Positions 22,685-32,693 of a stretch of DNA of 37,255 nucleotides are shown here, in pieces. Both the position numbers and the translations under genes were made by a program. The notes below the pieces were generated by a model, which was not told the origin of the DNA, made no database searches, and saw nothing but the letters and a program-made list of their open reading frames with translations. The DNA comes from Methylobacterium sp. (GTDB taxonomy: Bacteria > Pseudomonadota > Alphaproteobacteria > Rhizobiales > Beijerinckiaceae), in assembly GCF_028290105.1 (NCBI RefSeq), contig NZ_JAQGKL010000070.1:1-37255 (forward strand), given 5' to 3'. How positions within the stretch are numbered: the stretch's first letter is position 1; each line of letters opens with the position of its first letter.

Positions 22685-23605
22685 TCAGAATTTGACGGCC
22701 GCGCCCGCCCGTACAGTGCTGATCGAGATTCGGTTGCCTGCGCTCTGCTGGAAGTCGTTGAGCATCACGTACTGATATTCGCCGCGCAGCAGAATGTTCT
22801 GGGTGACGGCGAATTCGAGGCCGCCGCCGAGCGTGAACCCACCCATCGTCTTCGTCTTGGTGCTGCGCACCGTATTGGTCGCCGGCCTGCCGGCTTCGGG
22901 AATGTTCGGATCGAAGCCGTTGGCGGTGTATCCGAAGTTCTTGACCGCGATGGGGTTGCCCGTCGTGAGCGCCTGGTTCGACCGATAGGCGGCCACATCG
23001 TACCCGTAATCCCGGATCGCCACCGTCTGATCCGATTGCACCCGGCCGATCGCCAGACCGCCGGTCAGGTAGGGCATGAAGTTGCCCATGACGTAGCCAC
23101 CGCGTGCGCGGATCGTTCCGTAATCCTCCACGCGTGCGCTCGCCATTCCATCCAGCGAAACGGTATGTAGGTAGCCGAGTGAATCGGTCCTGAAGCGGGC
23201 AATACTGTCTCGCGTCGACATCGTCTGGTCGAAGCGGGTATAATCCGCCTCGATACCGACGACGGTGTCCTCGAACTGATAGTTGTAGCCGACGTAAGCT
23301 CCGTAGCTCGCACCTTCCGCGCTGCCGCCCCGCGACGCGAGCAGGCTGGAAGCGTTCAGTTCCGACTCTGCTATTGAGAGCCGGAACGCGTCCGAGAGAA
23401 GGGGCTTGTAGGCGTTCTTGAAGCCTGCGGAAGCCGAGGTGTACCCGCCGTGTCCACCGAAATAGATGCCGTTCCAGTCGATGACCGGCACTTCCGGCTC
23501 GTAATCGGGGCCGCGCAGGACGCCGTAGTCGAGGTCGGCGGCCTGTACGGGGGCGATGGCGCCCAGGGTGAATCCGGCCAGGAGTGCGAGGGTTACGGTA
23601 CGCAT
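22685..23605 (-). CDS. Outer-membrane beta-barrel protein (Omp25/RopB-like)
   Basis: A 306-aa exported protein: signal peptide about 1-22 (ending VQA), then WNGIYFGGHGGYTSA, the first strand typical of small rhizobial porin-like proteins. Alternating hydrophobic strands follow (YGAYVGYNYQFEDTVVGIEADY, ARGGYVMGNFMPYLTGGLAIG, FTLGGGLEFAVTQNILLRGEYQYV), ending in a terminal Phe (AAVKF), the outer-membrane insertion signal. Family members are abundant structural proteins linked to the outer membrane and envelope stability. It is more distantly related to the two other barrels upstream than they are to each other. A TTAAC element lies about 75 nt upstream, but without a good second CtrA half-site. 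Confidence 0.88.
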   Translation of the reverse strand: MRTVTLALLAGFTLGAIAPVQAADLDYGVLRGPDYEPEVPVIDWNGIYFGGHGGYTSASAGFKNAYKPLLSDAFRLSIAESELNASSLLASRGGSAEGASYGAYVGYNYQFEDTVVGIEADYTRFDQTMSTRDSIARFRTDSLGYLHTVSLDGMASARVEDYGTIRARGGYVMGNFMPYLTGGLAIGRVQSDQTVAIRDYGYDVAAYRSNQALTTGNPIAVKNFGYTANGFDPNIPEAGRPATNTVRSTKTKTMGGFTLGGGLEFAVTQNILLRGEYQYVMLNDFQQSAGNRISISTVRAGAAVKF

Positions 23606-23764
23606 CGATGTCGTCCTCAGGGCGTGAGCCCGACGGTCAGAGTGCTGAGCCTGTAGTTAGGTTCTACTTGAGTAACCTTAACGGACCGTTGCGCTTGCCC
23701 TGAATGCATTGTCCCGGAGGCCCTTCGCGCCGGCCGAGCCGAACCCGCGTGGAGGCCATACGCG

Positions 23765-23795
23765 AAAAACCCGGGACGCGTCGCGGCGCCCGGGT
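23765..23795 (-). terminator. Terminator after the second beta-barrel gene
   Basis: On the minus strand, ACCCGGG (23795-23789) pairs with CCCGGGT (23775-23769), and T5 (23769-23765) follows. It lies 25 nt after the stop at 23820. Confidence 0.85.
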
Positions 23796-23819
23796 GCACG
23801 GTCCGGTCCGGCGGGGGAC

Positions 23820-24662
23820 CTACTCGTAGGGATTGCGGTTCCAGGCCGGGAACGACAGGTCCGCCAGGGGGCCGGGCCCGCCCGCGAAGCTGTAGCGCAG
23901 GCCGACGCGAACCTCGTGTGAGGCGAGGTCCTTCAGGCGGGACTCGAAGCCGTAGGCGTCCACACCCGTCCGGGCACGGCCGAGATCGACGTAGCGGTAG
24001 CTCGTATCGATGCTGAGGCCATGGCCGACATCGTACGATACGCCCCCGGTCAGCGCCCAGGCCATGGAGGTGAGCGCATGGCTCGGACGCTTCACGGCAT
24101 CGCGGAGGCCGGTGCCCGCATTGCCGTCGCAGAACGCGACGGTGCAGGTCGTCTGCGTGTAGGCCTTGGCAAAGCCCTTGTCGGCAAAGCCGATGCCTGC
24201 GCCGAGATAGGGCGTCAGGCCCCACCAGGTCCCGAGATCCGCATAAGCCGTGAGGAGCCCGGTGAGCACGTCGAGGTCGCCCGCCTCGACGTTGTAGCCG
24301 GTGCGGAACCCGGAGCCCGAGGAATAGGCGCTGTAGCGGGCCCCGACGCGTTGGTCGACGGTCGCGTCGACGCGCAGCCAGTTGTTGACGCGGTAGCCGA
24401 CACCGCCGCCGTAGCCCGGCACGGTCTCGAGGTTCATGCGCACCAGCGGCGGCGATCCGGGCGGCGGATTGCTCGCATCATGGGGGCGCGCATAATCGCT
24501 CACGGTGGCATCCACCCGCAGGTACCAGCCCTCCCCGATGGTGACAGGTGCTGCCGGCGGAGGCGGCGGGAGGAGATCGGCGGCCCGCGCAGTCCCGCCG
24601 AGGTTTTGAGCCGCCAGCAGGCAGGCGAAGATCGTAATGGTGCGGGCTCTCGAAGCGTCCAT
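23820..24662 (-). CDS. Outer-membrane beta-barrel protein, paralog of the next gene
   Basis: A 280-aa exported protein: signal peptide ending ARA (about residue 27), then ADLLPPPPP and GWYLRVDATVSDY. It matches its upstream neighbour (24930-25805) in several blocks: ADLLPP, GVGY, YADLGTWWGLTPYLGAGIG, SYRYVDLGRARTGV and KDLASHEVRVGLRYSF, showing a tandem duplication. The mature protein is expected to form an eight-stranded barrel. The C-terminus (WNRNPYE) does not end in Phe, which is unusual for outer-membrane insertion. ATG 24662 has GAGG 6 nt upstream. A CtrA-like site (TTAG-N7-TTAAC) lies about 90 nt upstream. Confidence 0.85.
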   Translation of the reverse strand: MDASRARTITIFACLLAAQNLGGTARAADLLPPPPPAAPVTIGEGWYLRVDATVSDYARPHDASNPPPGSPPLVRMNLETVPGYGGGVGYRVNNWLRVDATVDQRVGARYSAYSSGSGFRTGYNVEAGDLDVLTGLLTAYADLGTWWGLTPYLGAGIGFADKGFAKAYTQTTCTVAFCDGNAGTGLRDAVKRPSHALTSMAWALTGGVSYDVGHGLSIDTSYRYVDLGRARTGVDAYGFESRLKDLASHEVRVGLRYSFAGGPGPLADLSFPAWNRNPYE

Positions 24663-24751
24663 GACGTCCTCATACGCAAGATCACAAATGGTACCTCGCG
24701 CGTTGCTTGCGCACAGCGCGGAACCCATCGTGCGATCATGCCTGCGAAAGC

Positions 24752-24767
24752 TTAGAGAGGGCTTAAC
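24752..24767. promoter_or_regulatory. CtrA-like site (8 of 9 consensus positions)
   Basis: TTAG (24752-24755), seven bases, then TTAAC (24763-24767), against the CtrA consensus TTAA-N7-TTAAC. It lies about 90 nt upstream of the beta-barrel gene starting at 24662. TTAA is rare in this GC-rich window, which makes the spacing match notable. Confidence 0.5.
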
Positions 24768-24851
24768 CCTAACGCTTCGTGATGCCCGGTTTCGTGATCA
24801 TCGGTGTTTCGATGGCGCGGGAAACCAACGGGGCACCGGGTCGTCAAAACG

Positions 24852-24883
24852 AAAACGGGGCGCGGATATCGATCCGCGCCCCG
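24852..24883 (-). terminator. Terminator after the third beta-barrel gene
   Basis: Perfect 12-bp arms (24856-24867 and 24872-24883, core GGGGCGCGGAT) with a 4-nt loop; on the minus strand the stem is followed by TTTTCGTTTT. It is 46 nt after the stop at 24930. Confidence 0.9.
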
Positions 24884-24929
24884 CTCTGCTGAACTTCGTC
24901 CTCGAACCGGCGATCCGAGTTGCCTCGGA

Positions 24930-25805
24930 TCAGTACTTGCGCACCAGCGGACCCGGCTCGGGGTGGTACTCGGCGATGATCGGGGCGGCGACACCGCCGA
25001 GCAGCCAGCGCATGCCGATGCGGACGTCGTGGGAGGTAATGTCCTTCAGCTTGTACGACGCGCCGCTGCAATCCGAGCTATTGAAGCACGTCACCACGCC
25101 GGTACCGGCATGGCCGAGGTCGAGGTAGCGGTAGCCAATCTCGAGCTTGAGGTTCGGCGTCACGTTGTAACCGATGCCGGCCATGCCGGCCCAGGCGAGG
25201 CTGGTGGTGTGTTTCGTCGGGGCGATCCCGAAGCCTCCGGCGGCAGACCCTGCACCGGTGTCGTTGAAGCCGCTGACAGAGTGAAAGGCTGCGCCGATGC
25301 CGCCGCCGATGAAGGGCGTCACACCATACCAAGTGCCGAGATCGATGTATCCGTTCGCCATGGTGACGACGGACGACAGGTTGCCCTGGTCGTAGTCGAT
25401 GCCCTTGGCCGGAACTCCGTTGGGATACGGAAGGTCGAACTTCTCGACGAAGGAGAAGCGGCTTCCTCCACGGTACTCACCCGTGATGTCACCGCGCAGG
25501 AAGTTGTTGAACTGATAGCCAACACCGCCACCAGCGAAGAACTGGTCGCCCATGTTCTTCTGGTTTATCTCGTAGCTCGACGGCAACGACCCGCTCTTCA
25601 GCGTGGTGACGACCTTGTCGTAGCTCGCGGCCCCGACACCGATATCGCCGCGCAGGTACCAGCCGCCGCCGATCTCGACCGGCGGAGGCAGCGGCTCGGG
25701 GGGCAGCGGAGGCAGGAGGTCCGCCGCTTGGGCGAGGCAGGGCGCTGCCACGCTCGCAAAGAGCGTGATCGAGCGCGCCAAGGCGGAAAGCTTGGAGCGG
25801 CGCAT
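24930..25805 (-). CDS. Outer-membrane beta-barrel protein, paralog of the downstream gene
   Basis: A 291-aa exported protein: signal peptide ending AQA (about residue 27), then ADLLPPLPPEPLPPP, EIGGGWYLRGDIGVGAASYD, and strands such as FFAGGGVGYQFNNFLRGDITGEY, NGYIDLGTWYGVTPFIGGGIG and LKLEIGYRYLDLGHAGTG. Two cysteines in TCFNSSDCSG lie in a predicted surface loop. It shares organisation and many blocks with the gene at 23820-24662. ATG 25805 has AAGGA 7 nt upstream. Its upstream region holds an exact CtrA-type site and nested inverted repeats, so cell-cycle-linked expression is a reasonable hypothesis. Confidence 0.88.
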   Translation of the reverse strand: MRRSKLSALARSITLFASVAAPCLAQAADLLPPLPPEPLPPPVEIGGGWYLRGDIGVGAASYDKVVTTLKSGSLPSSYEINQKNMGDQFFAGGGVGYQFNNFLRGDITGEYRGGSRFSFVEKFDLPYPNGVPAKGIDYDQGNLSSVVTMANGYIDLGTWYGVTPFIGGGIGAAFHSVSGFNDTGAGSAAGGFGIAPTKHTTSLAWAGMAGIGYNVTPNLKLEIGYRYLDLGHAGTGVVTCFNSSDCSGASYKLKDITSHDVRIGMRWLLGGVAAPIIAEYHPEPGPLVRKY

Positions 25806-25883
25806 CGGGAATCCTTCAATCGACCGTGTGCCGGAAGCCTGAAACGCCGGCGGGATGACGAAGGGCAACATCGCCGATAAGGG

Positions 25884-25899
25884 TTAAGCTCGGTTTAAC
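25884..25899. promoter_or_regulatory. Exact CtrA-type binding site upstream of the beta-barrel gene
   Basis: TTAA (25884-25887), seven bases, TTAAC (25895-25899): a full match to the CtrA consensus. It is nested in further symmetry: TTTAACGTTAAA (25894-25905) is a perfect palindrome, and GATAAG (25876-25881) pairs with CTTATC (25907-25912). The site is about 80 nt upstream of the beta-barrel start at 25805. Confidence 0.68.
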
Positions 25900-26027
25900 G
25901 TTAAATCTTATCCTTGCCGAAGGGTTGACGAGCCGGCCTCGTCTTCATGCGACAGGCTGTTGCTTGCATCCGCGCGCATCGGTTGCGGCCGCAGGTCCGG
26001 GTGCATCGGCGGGTCGATACGCCTAGC

Positions 26028-26363
26028 ATGCCGGCGATGAAGCCCGACGATGTCCGACGCCTCGCCGCCGCCCTGCCCGAAGTCACCGAGGGAGCCCATA
26101 GCGGACACCCGGATTTTCGCGTCGGCGGGCGGATCTTCGCGACGCTCTGGGTCGACGAGGAGCGCGTCGTTCTGCGGCTGAAGCCGGTGGAACAGGCCGC
26201 GTGGATCGAGGCCGAACCGGACCGGTTCGCGGCGGTGGACGGCGCCTGGGGCCGGCGCGGCTGGACCAGCCTCGACCTGTGGGAGACCGAGGAGGAGACC
26301 TTGACGGCAGCCCTCCACGCCGCTTGGCGCGGCGTGGTCTCGGCGGCCTACGACCAGATCTGA
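26028..26363 (+). CDS. MmcQ/YjbR-family protein
   Basis: A 111-aa small cytoplasmic protein of the YjbR/MmcQ (DUF419) fold: KPDDVRRLAAALPEVTEGAHSGHPDFRVGGRIFATLW near the N-terminus, then a strand VVLRLKPVEQAAWI and a C-terminal AWRGVVSAAYDQI. These proteins have a CyaY-like double-wing fold and are suspected DNA- or ligand-binding proteins with no fixed function. The start is ATG 26028 or ATG 26037; neither has a good Shine-Dalgarno. Upstream in-frame codons to 25947 look non-coding. It is convergent with glmM. Confidence 0.85.
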   Translation: MPAMKPDDVRRLAAALPEVTEGAHSGHPDFRVGGRIFATLWVDEERVVLRLKPVEQAAWIEAEPDRFAAVDGAWGRRGWTSLDLWETEEETLTAALHAAWRGVVSAAYDQI

Positions 26364-26475
26364 TCCGCACTCCGATCGATTGGAGCGGAGCCCGGATCCG
26401 CCGGGCCCACCCGGCGATCAAGCGAAGCCGCACCCCGCATTGCGGAGTTCGCAGACGGCGTTCGTATCGGTCGCG

Positions 26476-27819
26476 TCAGGCGGCGGCCCGGGTCACCGCA
26501 TCCACCACCTCGTCCACCACCTGCGTAACGAGGCTGCGATCGTCGCCCTCGGCCATGACGCGGATCACCGTCTCGGTGCCCGACGGGCGAATGACAAGGC
26601 GCCCGGAATTTCCGAGGCGCTCGCGCGCCTGAGCGATAGCGGTAACCACCGCGTCGGCGCGTAGCGGCTCGCCGGAACGGTAGCGCACGTTCTTAAGGAT
26701 CTGCGGCAGCGGCTCGAAGCAGTGGCAGACCGCGCTCACGGGGCGCTCCTGGCGCTTGACCACGCTGAGGAGCTGTAGGGCGGCCACCAGTCCGTCCCCG
26801 GTGGTGGCGTAGTCCGACATGATGATGTGGCCGGATTGCTCACCGCCGAGGTTGTAGCCGTGCTCGCGCATGTGCTCCAGCACGTAGCGGTCGCCCACCG
26901 CCGTGCGGGCAAGGCTGAGCCCGATGCCGCCGAGATAGCGTTCCAGGCCGAGGTTGGACATGATGGTGGCGACAAGCCCCGGCTGGGTCAGGCGATCGTC
27001 CTCCTTCCAGGAGCGGGCGATCACCGCCATGAGCTGGTCGCCGTCGACCGATTGGCCCTTTTCGTCGACGATGAGGACGCGGTCGGCGTCGCCGTCGAGG
27101 GCGATGCCGATATCGGCGCGCAGCTCCCGGACCTTGGCGGCCAGCGCCGCCGGCGCGGTCGAACCGACATCCCGGTTGATGTTGAAGCCATCGGGCTCGA
27201 CGCCGATGGCGATGACCTCCGCGCCGAGTTCCCACAGGGTCTCGGGCGCCACGCGATAGGCCGCGCCGTTGGCGCAATCCACCACGATGCGCAGGCCGTC
27301 CAGGGTGACGTTGCGCGGCAGCGAGCGCTTGGCGAACTCGATGTAGCGGGCATGCACGCTCTCAATGCGCTTGGCGCGGCCGAGATCGCGGGAGCCCGCA
27401 AGGCGCTTGTGCAACTCGCCGTCGATCAGCGACTCGATCTCGCGCTCGACCTCGTCGCTGAGCTTGAAGCCGTCGGGGCCGAACAGCTTGATGCCGTTAT
27501 CCTCGAACGGGTTGTGCGAGGCCGAGATCATCACGCCGATATCGGCGCGCATGGACCGCGTCAGCATGGCGACCGCCGGCGTGGGCATCGGGCCCAATTG
27601 CAGCACGTCCATGCCCACGGAGGTGAAGCCGGCGATCAGCGCCGTCTCGATCATGTAGCCGGAGAGCCGCGTATCCTTGCCGATCACCACCCGGTGACGG
27701 TAATCGCCGCGCTGAAACACCAAGCCGGCCGCTTGGCCGACCTTGAGAGCGAGTTCCGGCGTGATGACGCCGTTGGCCCGACCTCGAATGCCGTCCGTGC
27801 CGAAATACTTGCGCGACAT
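26476..27819 (-). CDS. glmM: Phosphoglucosamine mutase
   Basis: A 447-aa alpha-D-phosphohexomutase that converts glucosamine-6-phosphate to glucosamine-1-phosphate for UDP-GlcNAc, the precursor of peptidoglycan and LPS. The N-terminal [13 protein letters not shown], the active-site phosphoserine loop [13 protein letters not shown] (Ser101), the metal loop DGDADR ([15 protein letters not shown]), the sugar-binding GGEQSGHII and the C-terminal phosphate site [12 protein letters not shown] are all present. The length is typical. It follows ftsH on the same strand with a 245-nt gap that holds a GC-rich hairpin. The position fits the conserved order pal-cpoB-tilS-ftsH-glmM. Confidence 0.97.
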   Translation of the reverse strand: MSRKYFGTDGIRGRANGVITPELALKVGQAAGLVFQRGDYRHRVVIGKDTRLSGYMIETALIAGFTSVGMDVLQLGPMPTPAVAMLTRSMRADIGVMISASHNPFEDNGIKLFGPDGFKLSDEVEREIESLIDGELHKRLAGSRDLGRAKRIESVHARYIEFAKRSLPRNVTLDGLRIVVDCANGAAYRVAPETLWELGAEVIAIGVEPDGFNINRDVGSTAPAALAAKVRELRADIGIALDGDADRVLIVDEKGQSVDGDQLMAVIARSWKEDDRLTQPGLVATIMSNLGLERYLGGIGLSLARTAVGDRYVLEHMREHGYNLGGEQSGHIIMSDYATTGDGLVAALQLLSVVKRQERPVSAVCHCFEPLPQILKNVRYRSGEPLRADAVVTAIAQARERLGNSGRLVIRPSGTETVIRVMAEGDDRSLVTQVVDEVVDAVTRAAA

Positions 27820-28009
27820 CGTCTTGGCGTCCCGTCTTCTGGTCTCGATGCAGGGGAGCTGAGTCCGTCCCGAGACGCAATCCTCAACCGCATCATCGAG
27901 GATGATGCTTCGGGATTAAGCGTCGCTCCCCGGTCTGAAGATCCGGTTGCGCAAACCCGCGCGATTGACGGGTGTTCGCGTCGTAGCGTTACCGGAGCCT
28001 TGATACGAA

Positions 28010-28032
28010 CGAGCCCGCCAGTGGCGGGCTCG
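28010..28032 (-). terminator. GC-rich hairpin after ftsH
   Basis: Perfect 10-bp arms CGAGCCCGCC/GGCGGGCTCG around AGT, 33 nt after the ftsH stop. There is no T-run, so it may attenuate, stabilise the mRNA end or act with other factors rather than being a strong intrinsic terminator. Confidence 0.5.
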
Positions 28033-28064
28033 CGACGTCGAGGTTGGGTGGGATGGAAGCCCGA

Positions 28065-29981
<1,917 letters not shown>

Positions 29982-30050
29982 CGATCAATCCCTGGAGGCG
30001 CCGGGGCCCGCCGCGCGAAATGGGGCGGGTCGATCCTGACGCTCCCAGTC

Positions 30051-30079
30051 AATGTAGGCAGCGTGCCCCCCCTTGCCAA
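30051..30079 (-). promoter_or_regulatory. Predicted ftsH promoter
   Basis: On the minus strand, TTGGCA (30079-30074) and TACATT (30056-30051) are separated by 17 nt, within the 151-nt gap between tilS and ftsH. The expected start site is about 65 nt before the ftsH ATG. Confidence 0.5.
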
Positions 30080-30132
30080 GTCGATGCGCGGGCCGTCCCG
30101 TCCGGCCGCCTGCGGCAAGGCCGCGCCGTCCC

Positions 30133-31137
30133 TTATGCGGGTCCGAGGCCCCTCTCCCGGCGCGGTGGCGCGGGAGACAGGACGAGGTCACCCGCGGGCG
30201 TCACCGCGACCAGGATCGCGCGCAGCGTTCGACGCAGGGGCGTGCCCGCCCGCAGGGCCGGCAGGACCGCTTCCAGGACGAGGCGCTCCAGGCGCGCGAG
30301 GCGCTCGGGCCCATCCGCGCTCACCCGCTCCAGCCCGAGGCCGACGACCCGGAGCACGATCGCGTCGGGCAGAGTCCGCAGCGCTGCGCCGTCGAGGTGG
30401 ATGCGGTCCTCCGGGGAACCCCTGAGGGCCGCCGCGAAGGCGATGGCGGCGGCGCTGTCCAGGGCCGCGCCGTCGCGGGCACAGCGTTCGGCGAGCCGGC
30501 ACAGCCGCGCGGCGGTGAGCCCCTCCCCCGTCAGCATCGGCATCAGGCGGCGCAGGCGGGGCCGCGCGAAGCGATCGTCGTGATTGGACGGGTCGCGCGC
30601 GAAGGCGAGTCCATGCGCCTCGCAATAGGCGACGAGATCGGCCTTCGGGATCGTCAGGAAGGGTCGGGCGAGGCAAAGGCCGCCGGGCAGTGCGCGCTCG
30701 GCCCGCATGCCGGCGAGCCCCGCCGGGCCGCTCCCCGCTAGGAGCCGCAGCAGCACCGTCTCGGCCTGGTCGTCGCGGGTGTGGCCGGTGAGCAGGATTC
30801 CGGCGCCGATCGCGGAGGCGTGGGCCGTGAGAAGCGCGTAGCGCGCCGCCCGGGCCGCCGCCGGGATGCCGCGCGCGGGCTTTGTCCCGGTCCACAGGAG
30901 GGTCCGGTGCGGGAAACCGAAGTGGGCGCTCAAGGCGGCGACCGCGCGCGCTTCCTCGGCGGATTCCGGTCTCAGGCCGTGGTCGACGGTCGCCACATGG
31001 ACCGCGCAAGGCGCGCGGATTTCGGCGGCGGCCGCCAGCAGGGCCGTCGAATCGGGGCCGCCGGAGACGGCGAGGAGGACCGTGCCCGTGAGGTACGGCC
31101 GGAGAGCCCCCTCGATGGCGATATCGGCCGGGTTCAG
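30133..31137 (-). CDS. tilS: tRNA(Ile)-lysidine synthase, with apparent CTG start
   Basis: An enzyme of about 334 aa that modifies C34 of tRNA-Ile(CAU) to lysidine, so AUA is read as Ile. The PP-loop ATPase motif SGGPDS (residues 25-30 from the proposed start) is followed by STALLAAA, VDHGLRPES and GHTRDDQAETVLLRLLAGSG. The frame has no ATG, GTG or TTG before the PP-loop; the first such codon, GTG 30996, lies after it and would remove the catalytic motif. The best candidate is CTG 31137-31135, overlapping the cpoB stop as CTGA. No clear Shine-Dalgarno is present, so initiation may depend on coupling to cpoB. A sequencing error cannot be excluded. Order cpoB-tilS-ftsH is conserved. Confidence 0.88.
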   Translation of the reverse strand: MNPADIAIEGALRPYLTGTVLLAVSGGPDSTALLAAAAEIRAPCAVHVATVDHGLRPESAEEARAVAALSAHFGFPHRTLLWTGTKPARGIPAAARAARYALLTAHASAIGAGILLTGHTRDDQAETVLLRLLAGSGPAGLAGMRAERALPGGLCLARPFLTIPKADLVAYCEAHGLAFARDPSNHDDRFARPRLRRLMPMLTGEGLTAARLCRLAERCARDGAALDSAAAIAFAAALRGSPEDRIHLDGAALRTLPDAIVLRVVGLGLERVSADGPERLARLERLVLEAVLPALRAGTPLRRTLRAILVAVTPAGDLVLSPAPPRRERGLGPA

Positions 31138-32084
31138 GCGCTGCAGCGCGCGCGCTTCTGCTCGCGCGTCACGCCCTGGCGCACGCTGGCGCTGGCGGAG
31201 GGGAACTTGCGCTCGAGTTCGGCCAGCGTCGCGCAGGCCTGCTCGCGGGCGCCGAGCGCGTTGAGCGAGGCGCCGAGTTTCAGCATGGCGTCGGGGGCCT
31301 GGGCCGAGCGGGCGTAGTCGGTGGAGACCTTCAGGAACTGCTCGGCCGCCTCGCGGTTGCGGTTGCGCTGCAGGTAGCTCTCGCCAAGCCAGTAGGTCGC
31401 CGACGGCACCAGGGTGTCGCGCGGATGCGACTGGATGAATTGGCGCAGGCCCATCTCGGCCTGCTCGTACTGGCGCTGGAGGATGTAGGCGTAGGCCGCC
31501 TCGTAATCGGCCCGCGCGTCGCCCGATCCGGTGGAGGCGACGCTCGGCGGCCGGGAGGGGGCCGCCAGGGCGCCCGTGGTCGGCACGCGGGTGGGCGGCG
31601 AGAGGTCGACCGGCCCGCCGAGGCCCGGCGGGGTCAGGCCCGGCTCCTCTTCGTCGGCCTCGACAACGGTGGGCGGCACGCTGCGCGCTCGGGGCGCCTC
31701 GGCGACCGACGACGGCGTGGTGGTGCCGAGCTGCATCGGCGCGCCCGGGCGACCGGGACTCTGCTCGGCATCGAAGGCGTCGCTGCGCTTCTGCGGCTTC
31801 GCTCCAGGATTGGTGCCGGAGGGATTGGTGGGGCCCGACGGCGCGCCCGGGCGGCCGCCCTTGGCTTCCTGCAGGCGGAACTCGACGTCCTCTTGGAACT
31901 TGCGCAGCTGTTCCTTCAGCTGCCGGTTCTCGTGCTGCAGCGTCTCGATCTGCCCGGCGGTCTGGCGGGACTGGTTCTCGAGCCGGTTCAGCCGGACGAC
32001 GAACTCAGAGGCGTCCTGCGCCATCGCCGGGGCGACGAGGCAGGCTGCGGACGCGCAGGTTGCGAGGAGAAGGCGGCGGAGCAT
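31134..32084 (-). CDS. cpoB: Cell division coordinator CpoB (YbgF), periplasmic TPR protein
   Basis: A 316-aa periplasmic protein that, in E. coli, links peptidoglycan synthesis with Tol-Pal outer-membrane constriction. Signal peptide about 1-22 (LVAPAMA cleavage), N-terminal coiled coil (about 28-75; LNRLENQSRQTAGQIETLQHENRQLKEQLRKF), a long Pro/Gly/Ser-rich linker (about 78-185) and C-terminal TPR repeats (about 192-310; ADYEAAYAYILQRQYEQAEMGLRQFI, SATYWLGESYLQ, DAMLKLGASLNAL). ATG 32084 gives the signal peptide; upstream codons are not protein-like. It is downstream of pal (96-nt gap), and its stop overlaps the proposed start of tilS. Confidence 0.94.
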   Translation of the reverse strand: MLRRLLLATCASAACLVAPAMAQDASEFVVRLNRLENQSRQTAGQIETLQHENRQLKEQLRKFQEDVEFRLQEAKGGRPGAPSGPTNPSGTNPGAKPQKRSDAFDAEQSPGRPGAPMQLGTTTPSSVAEAPRARSVPPTVVEADEEEPGLTPPGLGGPVDLSPPTRVPTTGALAAPSRPPSVASTGSGDARADYEAAYAYILQRQYEQAEMGLRQFIQSHPRDTLVPSATYWLGESYLQRNRNREAAEQFLKVSTDYARSAQAPDAMLKLGASLNALGAREQACATLAELERKFPSASASVRQGVTREQKRARCSA

Positions 32085-32180
32085 GGCGTTCGTCACCGGT
32101 GATCGGTTGGCGGAAGGGCGCTGGATAACAGGGGCGCCCCTCCACGGCAAAAGTCGGGCCCGGATTCGATCGGAGACCCC

Positions 32181-32693
32181 TCAGGAGCCGGCGCTGCGAT
32201 CGAGGACCGTGACCGCGCGGCGGTTCTGCGACCAGCACGAGATGTCGTTGCAGACCGCCACCGGACGCTCCTTGCCGTAGGAGACGGTGCGGATCCGCCC
32301 GCCCGCGATCCCACGCGAGGCGAGGTAGTCCTTCACGGACTGGGCCCGGCGCTCGCCGAGGGAGAAGTTGTACTCGCGGGTGCCGCGCTCGTCGGCATGC
32401 CCCTCGATCAGGAAAGTGTAGCGCGGATAGCGCTGGAGCCAGTTCGCCTGCTTGTCGAGGGTTGCGGTGGCGGTGGACGTCAGGTCGGTGGAATCCGACT
32501 CGAAGAACACGCGGTCGCCGATGTTCACCACGAAGTCCTGGGCGCTGCCTGGTGTGTTGGCTCCGCCGTTCAGGCCGCCGCCGAACCCGGAGGCGTCGGC
32601 CAGATCCTTGTCGTTGGTGCAGGCGGCGACGCTGAGGGCGGCGCAGAGGGCGGCCGCCAGCGGAAACACGCGGAAGCGCGCAATCATGGACAT
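32181..32693 (-). CDS. pal: Peptidoglycan-associated lipoprotein Pal
   Basis: A 170-aa outer-membrane lipoprotein of the Tol-Pal complex, which pulls the outer membrane inward during division. The lipobox LSVAAC gives lipidated Cys25. The OmpA-like domain (about 58-165) shows VNIGDRVFFESDSTDLTSTATATLDKQANWL, FLIEGHADERGTREYNFSLGERRAQSVKDYL and GIAGGRIRTVSYGKERPV, with the expected peptidoglycan-binding Asp/Arg residues. ATG 32693 has GGAG 10 nt upstream; ATG 32687, two codons later, is also possible. Unusually, tolB is not upstream: the next minus-strand gene is an HPt protein after a 314-nt gap. Confidence 0.96.
   Translation of the reverse strand: MSMIARFRVFPLAAALCAALSVAACTNDKDLADASGFGGGLNGGANTPGSAQDFVVNIGDRVFFESDSTDLTSTATATLDKQANWLQRYPRYTFLIEGHADERGTREYNFSLGERRAQSVKDYLASRGIAGGRIRTVSYGKERPVAVCNDISCWSQNRRAVTVLDRSAGS

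Noticed and set aside
23657-23682. CtrA site upstream of the first beta-barrel gene (22685-23605)
   Set aside because: TTAAC is present at 23678-23682, but the base quartet 7 nt before it (CTTG) does not match TTAA, and the alternative TTAG-N7-TTGAG is too degenerate.
30133-30996. tilS starting at GTG 30996 (287 aa)
   Set aside because: This would remove the SGGPDS PP-loop, which is clearly encoded in frame just upstream, so it cannot be the functional start.
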